A stretch of DNA of 64,000 nt from Lachnospiraceae bacterium. GTDB taxonomy: Bacteria; Bacillota; Clostridia; Lachnospirales; Lachnospiraceae. The DNA lies in assembly GCA_017467845.1 (NCBI GenBank), contig JAFUKH010000085.1:1-64000 (forward strand), written 5' to 3'. A program made the translations under genes and the position numbers. The notes under the pieces are model-generated. The model was given only the letters and a program-made list of their open reading frames with translations. It was not told the origin of the DNA and did no database searches. Of this stretch, positions 17,136 through 25,087 are shown piece by piece; the first letter of the stretch is position 1; every line of letters starts with the position of its first letter.

Positions 17136-17164
17136 ATAATAATACGAGGTTTTACTTTTGTCAA
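17136..17164 (-). promoter_or_regulatory. Promoter of the aldolase gene
   Basis: Consensus -35 TTGACA (17159-17164) and -10 TATTAT (17136-17141) are separated by 17 nt. The 5' leader is about 60 nt. Confidence 0.7.
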
Positions 17165-17207
17165 TACCCAATTGATTGTGTGTACAGGTATTTACCTTAT
17201 AACGCCC

Positions 17208-18035
17208 TTATACTCTTGCCTCATAAGAAGAAATGGATTCTCCTCGTTCTTCCGCCTCTTTCTTTTCATAGGAAAAGAGTGGATTCAAGGTCATGCATCG
17301 TCCACCGGATACTTCCACGGATGTTGCCGTCATAAAGCTTGCTGCATCACTGGCCAGGAATACGATCGGCTTTGCGATTTCCTCGGGTCTTCCCGGACGA
17401 CGGAGAATCGTCGTGGCAATGTTGCTTTGCAATTTGGCTGCTCCTACACTTTTGACAGAACGCTCCGTCGCAATAAAACCGGGCATCACACATGTTACCC
17501 GCACGTTCCATGCTGCGTACTCTCCGGCCAGAGTATTGGTTAGATTCATAACTGCTGACTTCAATGGTCCATAGAGGCTAGCCTTTCCGGAAGTAGCACA
17601 TCTGCCTCCCAGCGAAGCCACATTGACAATGGCACCACCGTTTTGCTTCATGTAACGAAATGCCGCCTGGCATCCATACACAACGGATTTGAATATCAGA
17701 TTTGTGATAAAATCAATTTCTTCATCATCATACTCTTCACCCTTTTTGTAACCGGAATTTCCTGCATTATTTACCCACACATCCAGCACTCCATAGTGCT
17801 GATGTACATGCTCAGCGAAATCATACACCTGCTTACTGTTTGTCACATCCACAACTTCATAATACACTTCTCCAAGCCTTGACAAGTCTTCATAAGCCTT
17901 CTTTAAGTCCTCTTCTTTTCTGGCGCAAATAGCTATTTTTGCGCCTTCCTCCAAGAAAGCCTGTGCTGTGGCAAATCCGATTCCCTTACTGCCGCCTGTT
18001 ATCACTACAACTTTATCTTTTAAATTCAAATTCAT
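17208..18035 (-). CDS. Short-chain dehydrogenase/reductase at the end of the ABC-transporter operon
   Basis: This 275-residue SDR has TGGSKGIG for cofactor binding, NNAG, a catalytic region (NVASLGG, SLYGPLKSAV) and an extended C-terminus. It likely oxidises or reduces a hydroxyl on an intermediate of the pathway encoded by the operon. The chosen start at 18035 has GAGG upstream and begins after the amidohydrolase stop (18052); the longer open frame would overlap it. It is the last of eight cotranscribed genes (24706 to 17208). Confidence 0.87.
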   Translation of the reverse strand: MNLNLKDKVVVITGGSKGIGFATAQAFLEEGAKIAICARKEEDLKKAYEDLSRLGEVYYEVVDVTNSKQVYDFAEHVHQHYGVLDVWVNNAGNSGYKKGEEYDDEEIDFITNLIFKSVVYGCQAAFRYMKQNGGAIVNVASLGGRCATSGKASLYGPLKSAVMNLTNTLAGEYAAWNVRVTCVMPGFIATERSVKSVGAAKLQSNIATTILRRPGRPEEIAKPIVFLASDAASFMTATSVEVSGGRCMTLNPLFSYEKKEAEERGESISSYEARV

Positions 18036-18051
18036 CCCAATCGTCCTCACA

Positions 18052-19350
18052 TCATAGAGTATTCTTATAAATATCCGCATCCTTCATGATTAACCGGATA
18101 TTGTTTTCATCTGCAAGAGTACGGATGTCCTCCAGCGGATTGCCATCTACAATCAACAAATCGGCATACGCTCCTTCTTCCAATACGCCAATCTTTCCCC
18201 TCGGATAGGGGTTCTGAAAAGTAGTAAGCTTTGAAATTTCATAAGAATTTCCTGTAGCAGCTTTCAGTGCAACGAAATTGCCAAACTTCCGGGCATACAA
18301 GACTAAATCTTTTAATTGGTTTTCTGCCAACCAATCCATATCATTCACAAGATCTGTTCCGTATAGAATCGGCAGATGATATTTGTTGATTAACTCCACC
18401 GATCTGTGAAAACCTTCCTGCAGTAGTCTAACCCTAATCTTTGCCTGTTCTGTTACGGGAGTGAAATATTCAAGTATATGTTCTTCAAGGAGCGCCGGCA
18501 TCAACCAGGTTCCGGCATCCGCCACCATTCGCGCAGTTTCCTCATCCAGCAAATTACCATGCTCTATACATTTCACGTTTGCTCTCACTGCACGCTTCAC
18601 TGCCTCATTAGAATATGCATGTGCCATAACATAAGTCCCGAAATCTTGCGCTGCATCAACAGCAGCTTTAATCTCCTCGTAGGAGAATTGTGTCGTCTGG
18701 AGCTGGGAATATTCTGAGTCCACTCTGCCACTAAGCATAAGTTTTATCTGGGAGGCTCCCAGCAAAAACTGCTCTCTCACTGCACGCAGTACCTCCGGAA
18801 CACCATCTGCTACACAGTTAATCTGATTTTGCAGAATTGTGGAGGTATAGTTCCCATCCGGAAGACGCACTGCTGAGATTCCTCCTCTCGGATCTCCATT
18901 TCCACAGGTTTGTGAAATATGAGCGTTTGACGGATATATCCTGGGACCGACCACAACACCACTATCAATACTTTTTTTCAGTCCGAATGTCATGCCACCG
19001 GCATCCCGGACTGTGGTAAAGCCTCTGAGAAGCACATCATGTGCTACTCTTACGGACCGGATTGCTCTTTCATCAATCCTCAAGCCCTCCGCCTTTTCAG
19101 ATGAACTACTAAACAAATGCACATGATTATCTACAAGTCCCGGCATCACCACACGATTCCCGGCATCTATCACTTCATCAAAATTCTCTTCCGGAACAGC
19201 TCCCTGCAGGATTTCTTCCACAATCCCATCTTTGATTATGATCTTCGCAGATTCCTTTAACTTCTCCGTATGTCCATCAAATACATTTCCATTTTTTATT
19301 AATTTCTTCACAGATTTCTTCGGCTCTCCTGGTTTAGCCCTTGTATTCAT
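18052..19350 (-). CDS. Amidohydrolase-family metal-dependent hydrolase
   Basis: The 432-residue protein carries a complete amidohydrolase site: HVH after PGLVDN, a later Lys (QIKLMLSG), His in MAHAY and IEHG, and Asp in YGTDLV. The beta-sandwich ends (KKLIKNGNVFDG at the start, DLLIVDGNPLEDI at the end) match imidazolonepropionase-like and prolidase-like members that cut ring or peptide-like C-N bonds. It overlaps the upstream gene by 17 nt and precedes the SDR by 16 nt, so it belongs to the transporter operon. It probably hydrolyses an imported amide, dipeptide or cyclic compound. Confidence 0.87.
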   Translation of the reverse strand: MNTRAKPGEPKKSVKKLIKNGNVFDGHTEKLKESAKIIIKDGIVEEILQGAVPEENFDEVIDAGNRVVMPGLVDNHVHLFSSSSEKAEGLRIDERAIRSVRVAHDVLLRGFTTVRDAGGMTFGLKKSIDSGVVVGPRIYPSNAHISQTCGNGDPRGGISAVRLPDGNYTSTILQNQINCVADGVPEVLRAVREQFLLGASQIKLMLSGRVDSEYSQLQTTQFSYEEIKAAVDAAQDFGTYVMAHAYSNEAVKRAVRANVKCIEHGNLLDEETARMVADAGTWLMPALLEEHILEYFTPVTEQAKIRVRLLQEGFHRSVELINKYHLPILYGTDLVNDMDWLAENQLKDLVLYARKFGNFVALKAATGNSYEISKLTTFQNPYPRGKIGVLEEGAYADLLIVDGNPLEDIRTLADENNIRLIMKDADIYKNTL

Positions 19351-20398
19351 CTACTACAGAGCGGATCTGATTAACGTTCACAGTATCTACATCGATAGGA
19401 AGAGAGCAGCCTGCTCCAAAGATGAATTTACCATCCGGAAGCTGCTTCGCAAAATTCTCCAACCTCTTCTCCAGACGTGCCTTTACCTCTTCCTGTGTTC
19501 CTACAAAATCATAGTTTCTGTCGATTCCACCGATTAGAACTTTGTCTGTCAATGAACGTAACTTTGCTGCACTGGTCAATCTCTCAGGAGCTATTCCTTC
19601 TGCAACATCCTCCCAGTTAAATGCTTCTACAGGATAATCAAGATAATTCTCAATATTCAAATCCGCATTTCCATGAATATGTAAGATATTAAACCAGGTT
19701 TTTCCCTTAATATAATTCAAAACATCTAAATCATATTCTCTGCAGAATTCTCTGTAGTCCTCATCTGAAATCACCTGAGAAGATGTATAAGAAGTTGCAA
19801 AGAAGAATCCGGCAACGCCCGCTTCCACATAAGCATCCACCAATCTCTTATTAACCTCGTTAATGTTTTTCAGGAAGCGATGTACGGCTTCTCTGTCCTT
19901 TTCAATAAATCCCTTGACGGTATCCGCGCCGCCTCTGGTGAAATAATGGAGCCAGGTTAATGCACTGAACAAGGTATGAATAACCGGTTTGGTTCCCTTG
20001 TAATGCTCTGTGACATTTCGTGACACCTGAATATCTCTCTGGAGCACTTGACTCTCTTTTACATTGATTGGCTGAATTTTGTCCAAATCTTCAATGCTCT
20101 CCACAGGATATTTTTTAATGTTAAACATCACACCGATCGGTGTTTTTCCTGTCAGGCTGTAATCTGCTCCTTCTTTATCATTAAACTCGATATCTGCCCC
20201 ATATGCCTCTGTCAAATAGGCAGCACTGATCTGGATTTTAACAAAGTCAAAGTCATTTTCATCTGTCAATTCGATGGTTTTCTTGGTAAATTTTTCAATA
20301 TCACGGTCTTCCTGTGGTACATGTTTCCAAAGCGAAACGGGGATTTTATCCACAGGCTGTCCATTTAAAACTGCTTTAATTCTCTCTGTTCCGTTCAT
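19334..20398 (-). CDS. Uroporphyrinogen-decarboxylase-family protein, paralogue 1 (methyltransferase-like)
   Basis: This 354-residue UroD-fold protein has LHIHGNAD for the mid-barrel metal or substrate His and FIFGAGCSLPID near the C-terminus. The GC motif matches MtaA/MtbA-like zinc methyltransferases rather than true HemE. No haem genes are near. The next gene upstream encodes a clear paralogue, so this is a tandem duplication that has diverged. No corrinoid protein is encoded nearby. In the setting of an amino-acid importer it could transfer a methyl group from or to a thiol or amine. The start has GGGAATATG context. Confidence 0.82.
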   Translation of the reverse strand: MNGTERIKAVLNGQPVDKIPVSLWKHVPQEDRDIEKFTKKTIELTDENDFDFVKIQISAAYLTEAYGADIEFNDKEGADYSLTGKTPIGVMFNIKKYPVESIEDLDKIQPINVKESQVLQRDIQVSRNVTEHYKGTKPVIHTLFSALTWLHYFTRGGADTVKGFIEKDREAVHRFLKNINEVNKRLVDAYVEAGVAGFFFATSYTSSQVISDEDYREFCREYDLDVLNYIKGKTWFNILHIHGNADLNIENYLDYPVEAFNWEDVAEGIAPERLTSAAKLRSLTDKVLIGGIDRNYDFVGTQEEVKARLEKRLENFAKQLPDGKFIFGAGCSLPIDVDTVNVNQIRSVVDEYKG

Positions 20399-20423
20399 AT
20401 TTCATATTCCCTTTCTACATTAT

Positions 20424-21479
20424 TTATAGTGAATGTTTATCTGCAACTTTCCGGATTAATTTAATACTATCTGATGGGATATCAAGAGGCAGAGAGCAAC
20501 CTGCTCCAAAAATGAAACGTCTGTCCGGAATCTCTCTGATTAATGTCTCAAGTCGCTCATCAAATGTCTTTTCCACCTCAGACAGGCTTCCATAATAATC
20601 ATGGAACTGATCCGTTCCTCCTATCAGGATTTTGTCTGTCAGAGAACGAAGCTTTGCTGCACTGGTCAAATGCGCCTTATCCACACCGAAGGTTGCATTC
20701 TCCCAGTTAATAGCTTCCACTGGGTACTCAACTAACTTTTCAATGTATAAATCTGCATTTCCATGGATATGCAGCATATTAAACCAGGTCTTCTTGTGAA
20801 TATGCTCCAAAACGTCCAAATCATACTGACGGCTAAATTCCTCAAATTCACTTTCCGTTACTACATGGGGCGATGTAAAGGCCGTAGCAAAGAAAAATCC
20901 ATCTGCACCAACTGCTACATACTCATCCACAATTCGCTTATTTACTTCGTTCAAATTCTGTAGAGCCTTGTGAACTGCATTTTTATCCTTGGCAATCAAT
21001 TCTTTAACAGCGGTTAAACCACCTTCCGTCAGAACCTCCAGCCATGTGAGGGAAGAAAACAGAGTAGGAAGCACAGGCTTTGCTCCCTGATAGTGATCAA
21101 TGATTTTCTTTACAGCCTTAACATCTCTTTGAATCACCGGATTGTTATGTACATCCAGAATATCGATTTTGGCAAGGTCGTTAATTCCCTTAACAACATG
21201 CTCTTTCACTTCATAAAGTTTCTTAACCTTCTGAAATTTCAAAGGCGGATTTTCAAAAAATTCTATCTTCTCTCCATATGCCTCCGCTAAGTAAGCCGCA
21301 TTTAACTGAACCTTTACGATATCAGAGCCATATTCCTCTGCATAATTAATAATGCCCTCTGCAAATGCATCCGGATCACGATCAATTGCCGGTACATGCA
21401 TCCATGTTGCTGCATTTATATATTGATCAAGTGGTTTTCCCGCAATTAAAGCTTTAATTCTCTCTGTTCCTGTGCTCAT
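20424..21479 (-). CDS. Uroporphyrinogen-decarboxylase-family protein, paralogue 2 (methyltransferase-like)
   Basis: This 351-residue paralogue of 19334-20398 shares the blocks NAAYLAEAYG, LFSSLTWLEVLTEGG, LHIHGNADLYIE, SAAKLRSLTDKILIGG and FIFGAGCSLPLD. The two differ mainly in the N-terminal cap. Both keep the His and Cys expected of zinc-dependent methyltransferase relatives, so neither looks degenerate; they may form a heterodimer or act on different substrates. It follows the ABC ATPase gene by 46 nt and precedes its paralogue by 25 nt. Confidence 0.82.
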   Translation of the reverse strand: MSTGTERIKALIAGKPLDQYINAATWMHVPAIDRDPDAFAEGIINYAEEYGSDIVKVQLNAAYLAEAYGEKIEFFENPPLKFQKVKKLYEVKEHVVKGINDLAKIDILDVHNNPVIQRDVKAVKKIIDHYQGAKPVLPTLFSSLTWLEVLTEGGLTAVKELIAKDKNAVHKALQNLNEVNKRIVDEYVAVGADGFFFATAFTSPHVVTESEFEEFSRQYDLDVLEHIHKKTWFNMLHIHGNADLYIEKLVEYPVEAINWENATFGVDKAHLTSAAKLRSLTDKILIGGTDQFHDYYGSLSEVEKTFDERLETLIREIPDRRFIFGAGCSLPLDIPSDSIKLIRKVADKHSL

Positions 21480-21525
21480 TTCCTCTTATCTCCTTTTCAT
21501 CTATTGTCACAAATTCATCTGATAT

Positions 21526-22278
21526 TTAAATTATATAGTTATCCGTAGAAATAAATCTGGAAAAGAATTGTTTGGTCCTCTCCTCCTTGGGATGGCTGAA
21601 GAATTCATGCGAGCTTCCCTCTTCCACAATCACTCCTCCATCCATAAAAACTACATGTGTTGCAACATCCTGGGCAAATGCCATCTCGTGTGTAACAACC
21701 ACCATGGTGCTCCCCTCTTTTGCAAGAGACCTGATGATATCAAGTATTCCGCTTACCAGCTCGGGATCCAGCGCAGATGTGGGCTCATCAAACAGAATTA
21801 CATCCGGATTCACTGCAATTGCCCTTGCAATACCCACGCGCTGCTGCTGACCACCGGACAACTGGGAAGGATAGTAATCATATCTGTCAGACAGTCCCAC
21901 CTTATCCAAAGCTTCCTTAGCTCGTTTCTCTGCCTCCGCTCTCGGAACTTTTCTTGCAATAGTCAGGCCTTCCATAACATTTTGGAGGGCTGTTTTATTT
22001 AAGAAAAGTCCGTAATTCTGGAAAACAAAGGCAGTTTTCTTTCGAAGCTTTGTAATATCCTTTTTGGTAGCCTTCTGAACATCCAGATTCAGATCCTTTA
22101 AAACAATTTCTCCCTGATCCGCTTTTTCCAGGAATGTGATGGTCCTAAGAAGAGTTGTCTTACCGGAACCGCTTGGTCCTAAGATTGCAACTACATCCCC
22201 CTTGTTAACTTTTAAATCCACACCCTTCAGTACCTCATTTTTGCCAAAGGCTTTATGAATATTTTTAAGTTCTAACAT
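21526..22278 (-). CDS. Amino-acid ABC transporter ATP-binding protein
   Basis: The 250-residue polar-amino-acid-type ATPase has Walker [11 protein letters not shown]-loop FVFQNYGLF, signature LSGGQQQRV, Walker [12 protein letters not shown] and the switch His in VTHEM. It energises uptake by the two permeases encoded just upstream (13-nt gap). The closest general family is GlnQ/TcyC/TcyN, which handles glutamine, arginine or cystine. The poly-Cys leader in front of the operon favours a cystine- or thioether-type substrate. Confidence 0.92.
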   Translation of the reverse strand: MLELKNIHKAFGKNEVLKGVDLKVNKGDVVAILGPSGSGKTTLLRTITFLEKADQGEIVLKDLNLDVQKATKKDITKLRKKTAFVFQNYGLFLNKTALQNVMEGLTIARKVPRAEAEKRAKEALDKVGLSDRYDYYPSQLSGGQQQRVGIARAIAVNPDVILFDEPTSALDPELVSGILDIIRSLAKEGSTMVVVTHEMAFAQDVATHVVFMDGGVIVEEGSSHEFFSHPKEERTKQFFSRFISTDNYII

Positions 22279-22290
22279 ATCTGAATTCTC

Positions 22291-23004
22291 CTATACGCTT
22301 CTAACTATTTTTCTATGCGCCTGTGCCTGCTTTTCAATGATTGCAAATATTCCCTGAACTAACAGACATAGTATTAAATAAATCACAAAAATATCTAAAT
22401 ATGATTCTATAAAATTATATCCATAAGATGCCTGCGTCTTTGCAATGGCTGTTACTTCCTTTACTGACATCATGAAGGCAAGTGATGTTCCCTTAATCAG
22501 GTTCACTGTAGTAGTACAGATATTGGGAAGTGCTGCTTCAAAGGCCTGCGGAAAAATAATTCTGACATTTGCCCAAAATGGTGTAAGTCCAACCGAAAGT
22601 GCTGCTTCCATCTGCAATTTATCAATGGAAAGAAGCGCGGACCGGAATGTCTCCGTCAAAAGAGCCGTTGTATTGATTGTGAAAACGATGTAAGCATACA
22701 CAATCGGTTCAATGTCCCAAACACTGAAGTTTATTTCCATCTTTTGTACAATGGCATTCAACAGACTGGGAATCAGACTATACACAATCAGTATCTGTAA
22801 AACCTGTGGCGTTCCCCTGATTAAGGACACATATGCTGTAATGATTGGTGTTGCAACCCTCACTCTATGAATTTCAACAAGTGCAAGAATAAATCCTAAA
22901 ATTATGCTGATAAACAGAGCAATAATCGTAATCTTTAATGTAATCGGAACTCCTTCCAGTGCCAACCAGAAGGTTTCCTTCATGAATTCTGTATTAAGTC
23001 TCAT
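22291..23004 (-). CDS. Amino-acid ABC transporter permease, second subunit
   Basis: This 237-residue HisM/GlnP-type inner-membrane permease has about five membrane segments and the cytoplasmic coupling loop EAALSVGLTPFWANVRIIFPQAFEAALP. It pairs with the permease at 23035 to form the channel. It has the same length and order as the TcyL/TcyM pair of cystine systems, but the specificity cannot be read from sequence. Confidence 0.9.
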   Translation of the reverse strand: MRLNTEFMKETFWLALEGVPITLKITIIALFISIILGFILALVEIHRVRVATPIITAYVSLIRGTPQVLQILIVYSLIPSLLNAIVQKMEINFSVWDIEPIVYAYIVFTINTTALLTETFRSALLSIDKLQMEAALSVGLTPFWANVRIIFPQAFEAALPNICTTTVNLIKGTSLAFMMSVKEVTAIAKTQASYGYNFIESYLDIFVIYLILCLLVQGIFAIIEKQAQAHRKIVRSV

Positions 23005-23034
23005 TCTTCGTTTCCTCTTCTTGCGATTTAATTT

Positions 23035-23745
23035 CTAACCTGCAATTGTTTTTCTTCCCTTGGAAAGCTGCTTTTCAATCTGTGCAAATAATATTTCTAT
23101 TGTCTTTGTCAGCACCCAATAAATGATGAATAGTCCAAGATAGGTCTCCAAGGTATAGGAACCATAATTCATATTGATGATATTTTTTCCCGCTCCCATC
23201 ATATCAATCAGACCAATTGTATAGGCTAAGGCTCCTTCCTTCATCAGACTGGTAATGATGTTTGCAATATTGGGAAGCGCAAATCTTACAGCCTGTGGAA
23301 AAATGATTCGCCAGAAGGCCTGCGTTTCTGTAAGTCCTATACTAAGTGCAGCCTCATGTTGTATTGCATCCACCGAATCATATGCTGCTCTCATAATCTC
23401 AGAAATGAAAGCGCTAAAGCTTAAGCTAAATGCCAACACAATGAAGATTCCTTTATTCCAATTATTGATATCCACTCCTGTAAAGTGTTCAACGAATTGT
23501 GGTAATCCGTAGTAGACCAGATAAATCAGTACAATGGATGGAATGCATCTGAAAACTGCGGTATACCCGTCGGCAATTACTTTCCCCCATTTTCCGCGTA
23601 TTTTTGCTCTTGCGAGAAGTGCTCCAAAAAGGATAGATACAATCAGAGTCGTTATTACAACTGCAAATGTAACCCCTATGTAAGGAAGTATTTTCCCAAT
23701 TGCATACCATATAAAACTTGGTTCAAATACTCTGTAAGATCCCAT
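23035..23745 (-). CDS. Amino-acid ABC transporter permease, first subunit
   Basis: This 236-residue permease has a coupling loop HEAALSIGLTETQAFWRIIFPQAVRFALP and about five membrane segments. It is homologous to the product of 22291-23004, and the two likely assemble as a heterodimer. It lies 28 nt after the substrate-binding lipoprotein gene. Confidence 0.9.
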   Translation of the reverse strand: MGSYRVFEPSFIWYAIGKILPYIGVTFAVVITTLIVSILFGALLARAKIRGKWGKVIADGYTAVFRCIPSIVLIYLVYYGLPQFVEHFTGVDINNWNKGIFIVLAFSLSFSAFISEIMRAAYDSVDAIQHEAALSIGLTETQAFWRIIFPQAVRFALPNIANIITSLMKEGALAYTIGLIDMMGAGKNIINMNYGSYTLETYLGLFIIYWVLTKTIEILFAQIEKQLSKGRKTIAG

Positions 23746-23773
23746 ATCTTTTCTCCATTTTTATTTTTCTTTA

Positions 23774-24706
23774 TTAATGTAATGAGCTGAGTTCTGATAC
23801 ATACTGATATAAATCTTCTCCGAAGAACTCCAGCTCAAGGGCTTCGATTGTACCATCTTCCTTCAGCTGTGCAATCGCTTCATCATATGCATCTGCAATC
23901 TCCTGATTTTCACTATTAAACAGCGGATAAGTAGGAATTGCTTCGTAGATAAAGAAGCTCAGCTGATCGGCAAACTGATGATATGCTCCTCCCTCCTCAA
24001 CAATATTTTTCTGATAATAATGTCCTGTTACAATATGTCCGTCATATCTTCCCTCCAAAAGCCAAGTAATTGCCTCTGTAGTATCAAAGCTTTCTGCCGG
24101 CTGTAAGTCAATTGGATAATCCGGATTGTTCTGATTCCAGAGGTCTACAACTGTGTACTGCGCATTACTTGGTGCTAACGGAACTAATTTACCGCTGAAC
24201 TGTGAAAAGGTTTCAAAACTTGTAATCTCATCCGCATCCTCTGAACGAATCAGAAGACCAACAGTAGTAACTCCACTATCCTGCTCAGGAATAATAAAGG
24301 TCTCCGCTCTCTCGGCAGTCCACCATGCAGTCTTAAAACCAAGGTCATATTTGCCGGTCTGAATACCGGTTAACAAATCCTCATCTGTCGTATCAATAAA
24401 CTCAACCTCATACTGTGGAAGAAGTTCAAAAGCCGCTCTCACAACCTCTGTCTCAAAACCGGTCTGTTTTCCATTCTCATCGTTGTAGTTATATGGTGGT
24501 GAAGTGAAAACTCTTGCAATCTTCACGGTTGTAACTCCGGTATCGGAACCACTATTTTCTGCTTCCGCAGAGCTCTGTTCTACGCTATTCTGCGTATTTG
24601 TCTGTTGCTCAGCATTTCCGCATCCTACTGCACTAAAAGCTAATGTTCCTACAACGCCAAGCGCTACTAACTTGTTTATAATGTTTTTTCTAAATAAATT
24701 CTTCAT
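23774..24706 (-). CDS. Amino-acid ABC transporter substrate-binding lipoprotein
   Basis: The 310-residue precursor has lipobox FSAVGC (Cys29), a Ser/Asn/Gln-rich tether and a family-3 solute-binding domain from about 60 (VFTSPPYNYNDENGKQTGFETEVV, GIQTGKYDLGF, GRYDGHIVTGHYY). It would capture the substrate outside the cell and pass it to the two permeases. GGAGG lies 7 nt before the ATG. It is the first long gene of the operon and follows the leader-peptide attenuator. Confidence 0.92.
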   Translation of the reverse strand: MKNLFRKNIINKLVALGVVGTLAFSAVGCGNAEQQTNTQNSVEQSSAEAENSGSDTGVTTVKIARVFTSPPYNYNDENGKQTGFETEVVRAAFELLPQYEVEFIDTTDEDLLTGIQTGKYDLGFKTAWWTAERAETFIIPEQDSGVTTVGLLIRSEDADEITSFETFSQFSGKLVPLAPSNAQYTVVDLWNQNNPDYPIDLQPAESFDTTEAITWLLEGRYDGHIVTGHYYQKNIVEEGGAYHQFADQLSFFIYEAIPTYPLFNSENQEIADAYDEAIAQLKEDGTIEALELEFFGEDLYQYVSELSSLH

Positions 24707-24756
24707 AATTAAACCTCCAGATATATCTTCATATACTTTTTCCTTGATTTTGGGTA

Positions 24757-24788
24757 TAAAAAAACAGGCATCATATGCATGACACCTG
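24757..24788 (-). terminator. Attenuator terminator between the poly-Cys leader and the ABC operon
   Basis: On the minus strand a 10-bp stem (CAGG-TG-TCAT paired with ATGA-TG-CCTG, two G-U pairs) closed by a GCAT loop is followed by seven T. It lies 45 nt after the leader ORF stop and about 50 nt before the first transporter gene. Upstream, the repeated TTATAAGC segments at about 24787-24817 could form an alternative pairing. Confidence 0.75.
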
Positions 24789-24832
24789 CTTATAACTTAC
24801 AGCCTATAGCTTATAAACACATAAACACAAAA

Positions 24833-24928
24833 TCAGGTACACAATGCATATGAAAAATAAACCGTACTAATACATACAGTCTGACAGCAACAACATAATG
24901 TACTTTTTGTCATTCTCTGTGCTTTCAT
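24833..24928 (-). CDS. Poly-cysteine leader peptide
   Basis: A 31-codon ORF begins MKAQRMTKSTLCCCCQTVC and ends ALCT. Codons 12-15 are four consecutive Cys codons (TGT TGT TGC TGT), and two more Cys follow at 19 and 30. A strong ribosome site (GGAGG, 7 nt) and a consensus promoter precede it, and an intrinsic terminator follows. This is the layout of a transcription attenuator that reads charged tRNA-Cys: stalling at the Cys run when cysteine is scarce would alter RNA folding and let transcription enter the transporter operon. Poly-Cys leaders acting as cysteine-responsive attenuators are known in mycobacteria. The folding switch itself is inferred. Confidence 0.8.
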   Translation of the reverse strand: MKAQRMTKSTLCCCCQTVCISTVYFSYALCT

Positions 24929-24991
24929 AGCATTTCCTCCTTTTTATTATTCCCTACCTTTCCGATAGGTTAACTTTATTACTTGTCTCTG

Positions 24992-25020
24992 ATAATACTC
25001 TCCACGCTTTTTAAAGTCAA
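24992..25020 (-). promoter_or_regulatory. Promoter of the leader/ABC-transporter operon
   Basis: A -35 TTGACT (25015-25020) and -10 TATTAT (24992-24997) are spaced by 17 nt. The predicted transcript carries a small hairpin (CCTATC/GGTAGG) just before the leader ribosome site. Confidence 0.7.
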
Positions 25021-25063
25021 CAATTTTTTTCATTTGACATTATAGATTCTTTCTCTAGCTTAT

Positions 25064-25080
25064 TATAGGAAATTCCTATA
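25064..25080. promoter_or_regulatory. 17-bp perfect palindrome, possible operator
   Basis: The sequence TATAGGAAATTCCTATA is a perfect palindrome around a single central base. It lies 7 nt beyond the MATE stop codon and about 45 bp upstream of the -35 of the leader promoter. It has no T-run, so it is more likely a regulator site than a terminator. Confidence 0.4.
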
Positions 25081-25087
25081 TCTCATC

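Noticed and set aside
19334..21479. hemE uroporphyrinogen decarboxylase duplicates
   Set aside because: The GC-SLP and HIHGN motifs and the transporter context fit methyltransferase-like paralogues; no haem synthesis genes are nearby.
24833..25020. T-box or SAM riboswitch before the ABC operon
   Set aside because: No T-box core or S-box motif is visible; the leader ORF and terminator explain the region.
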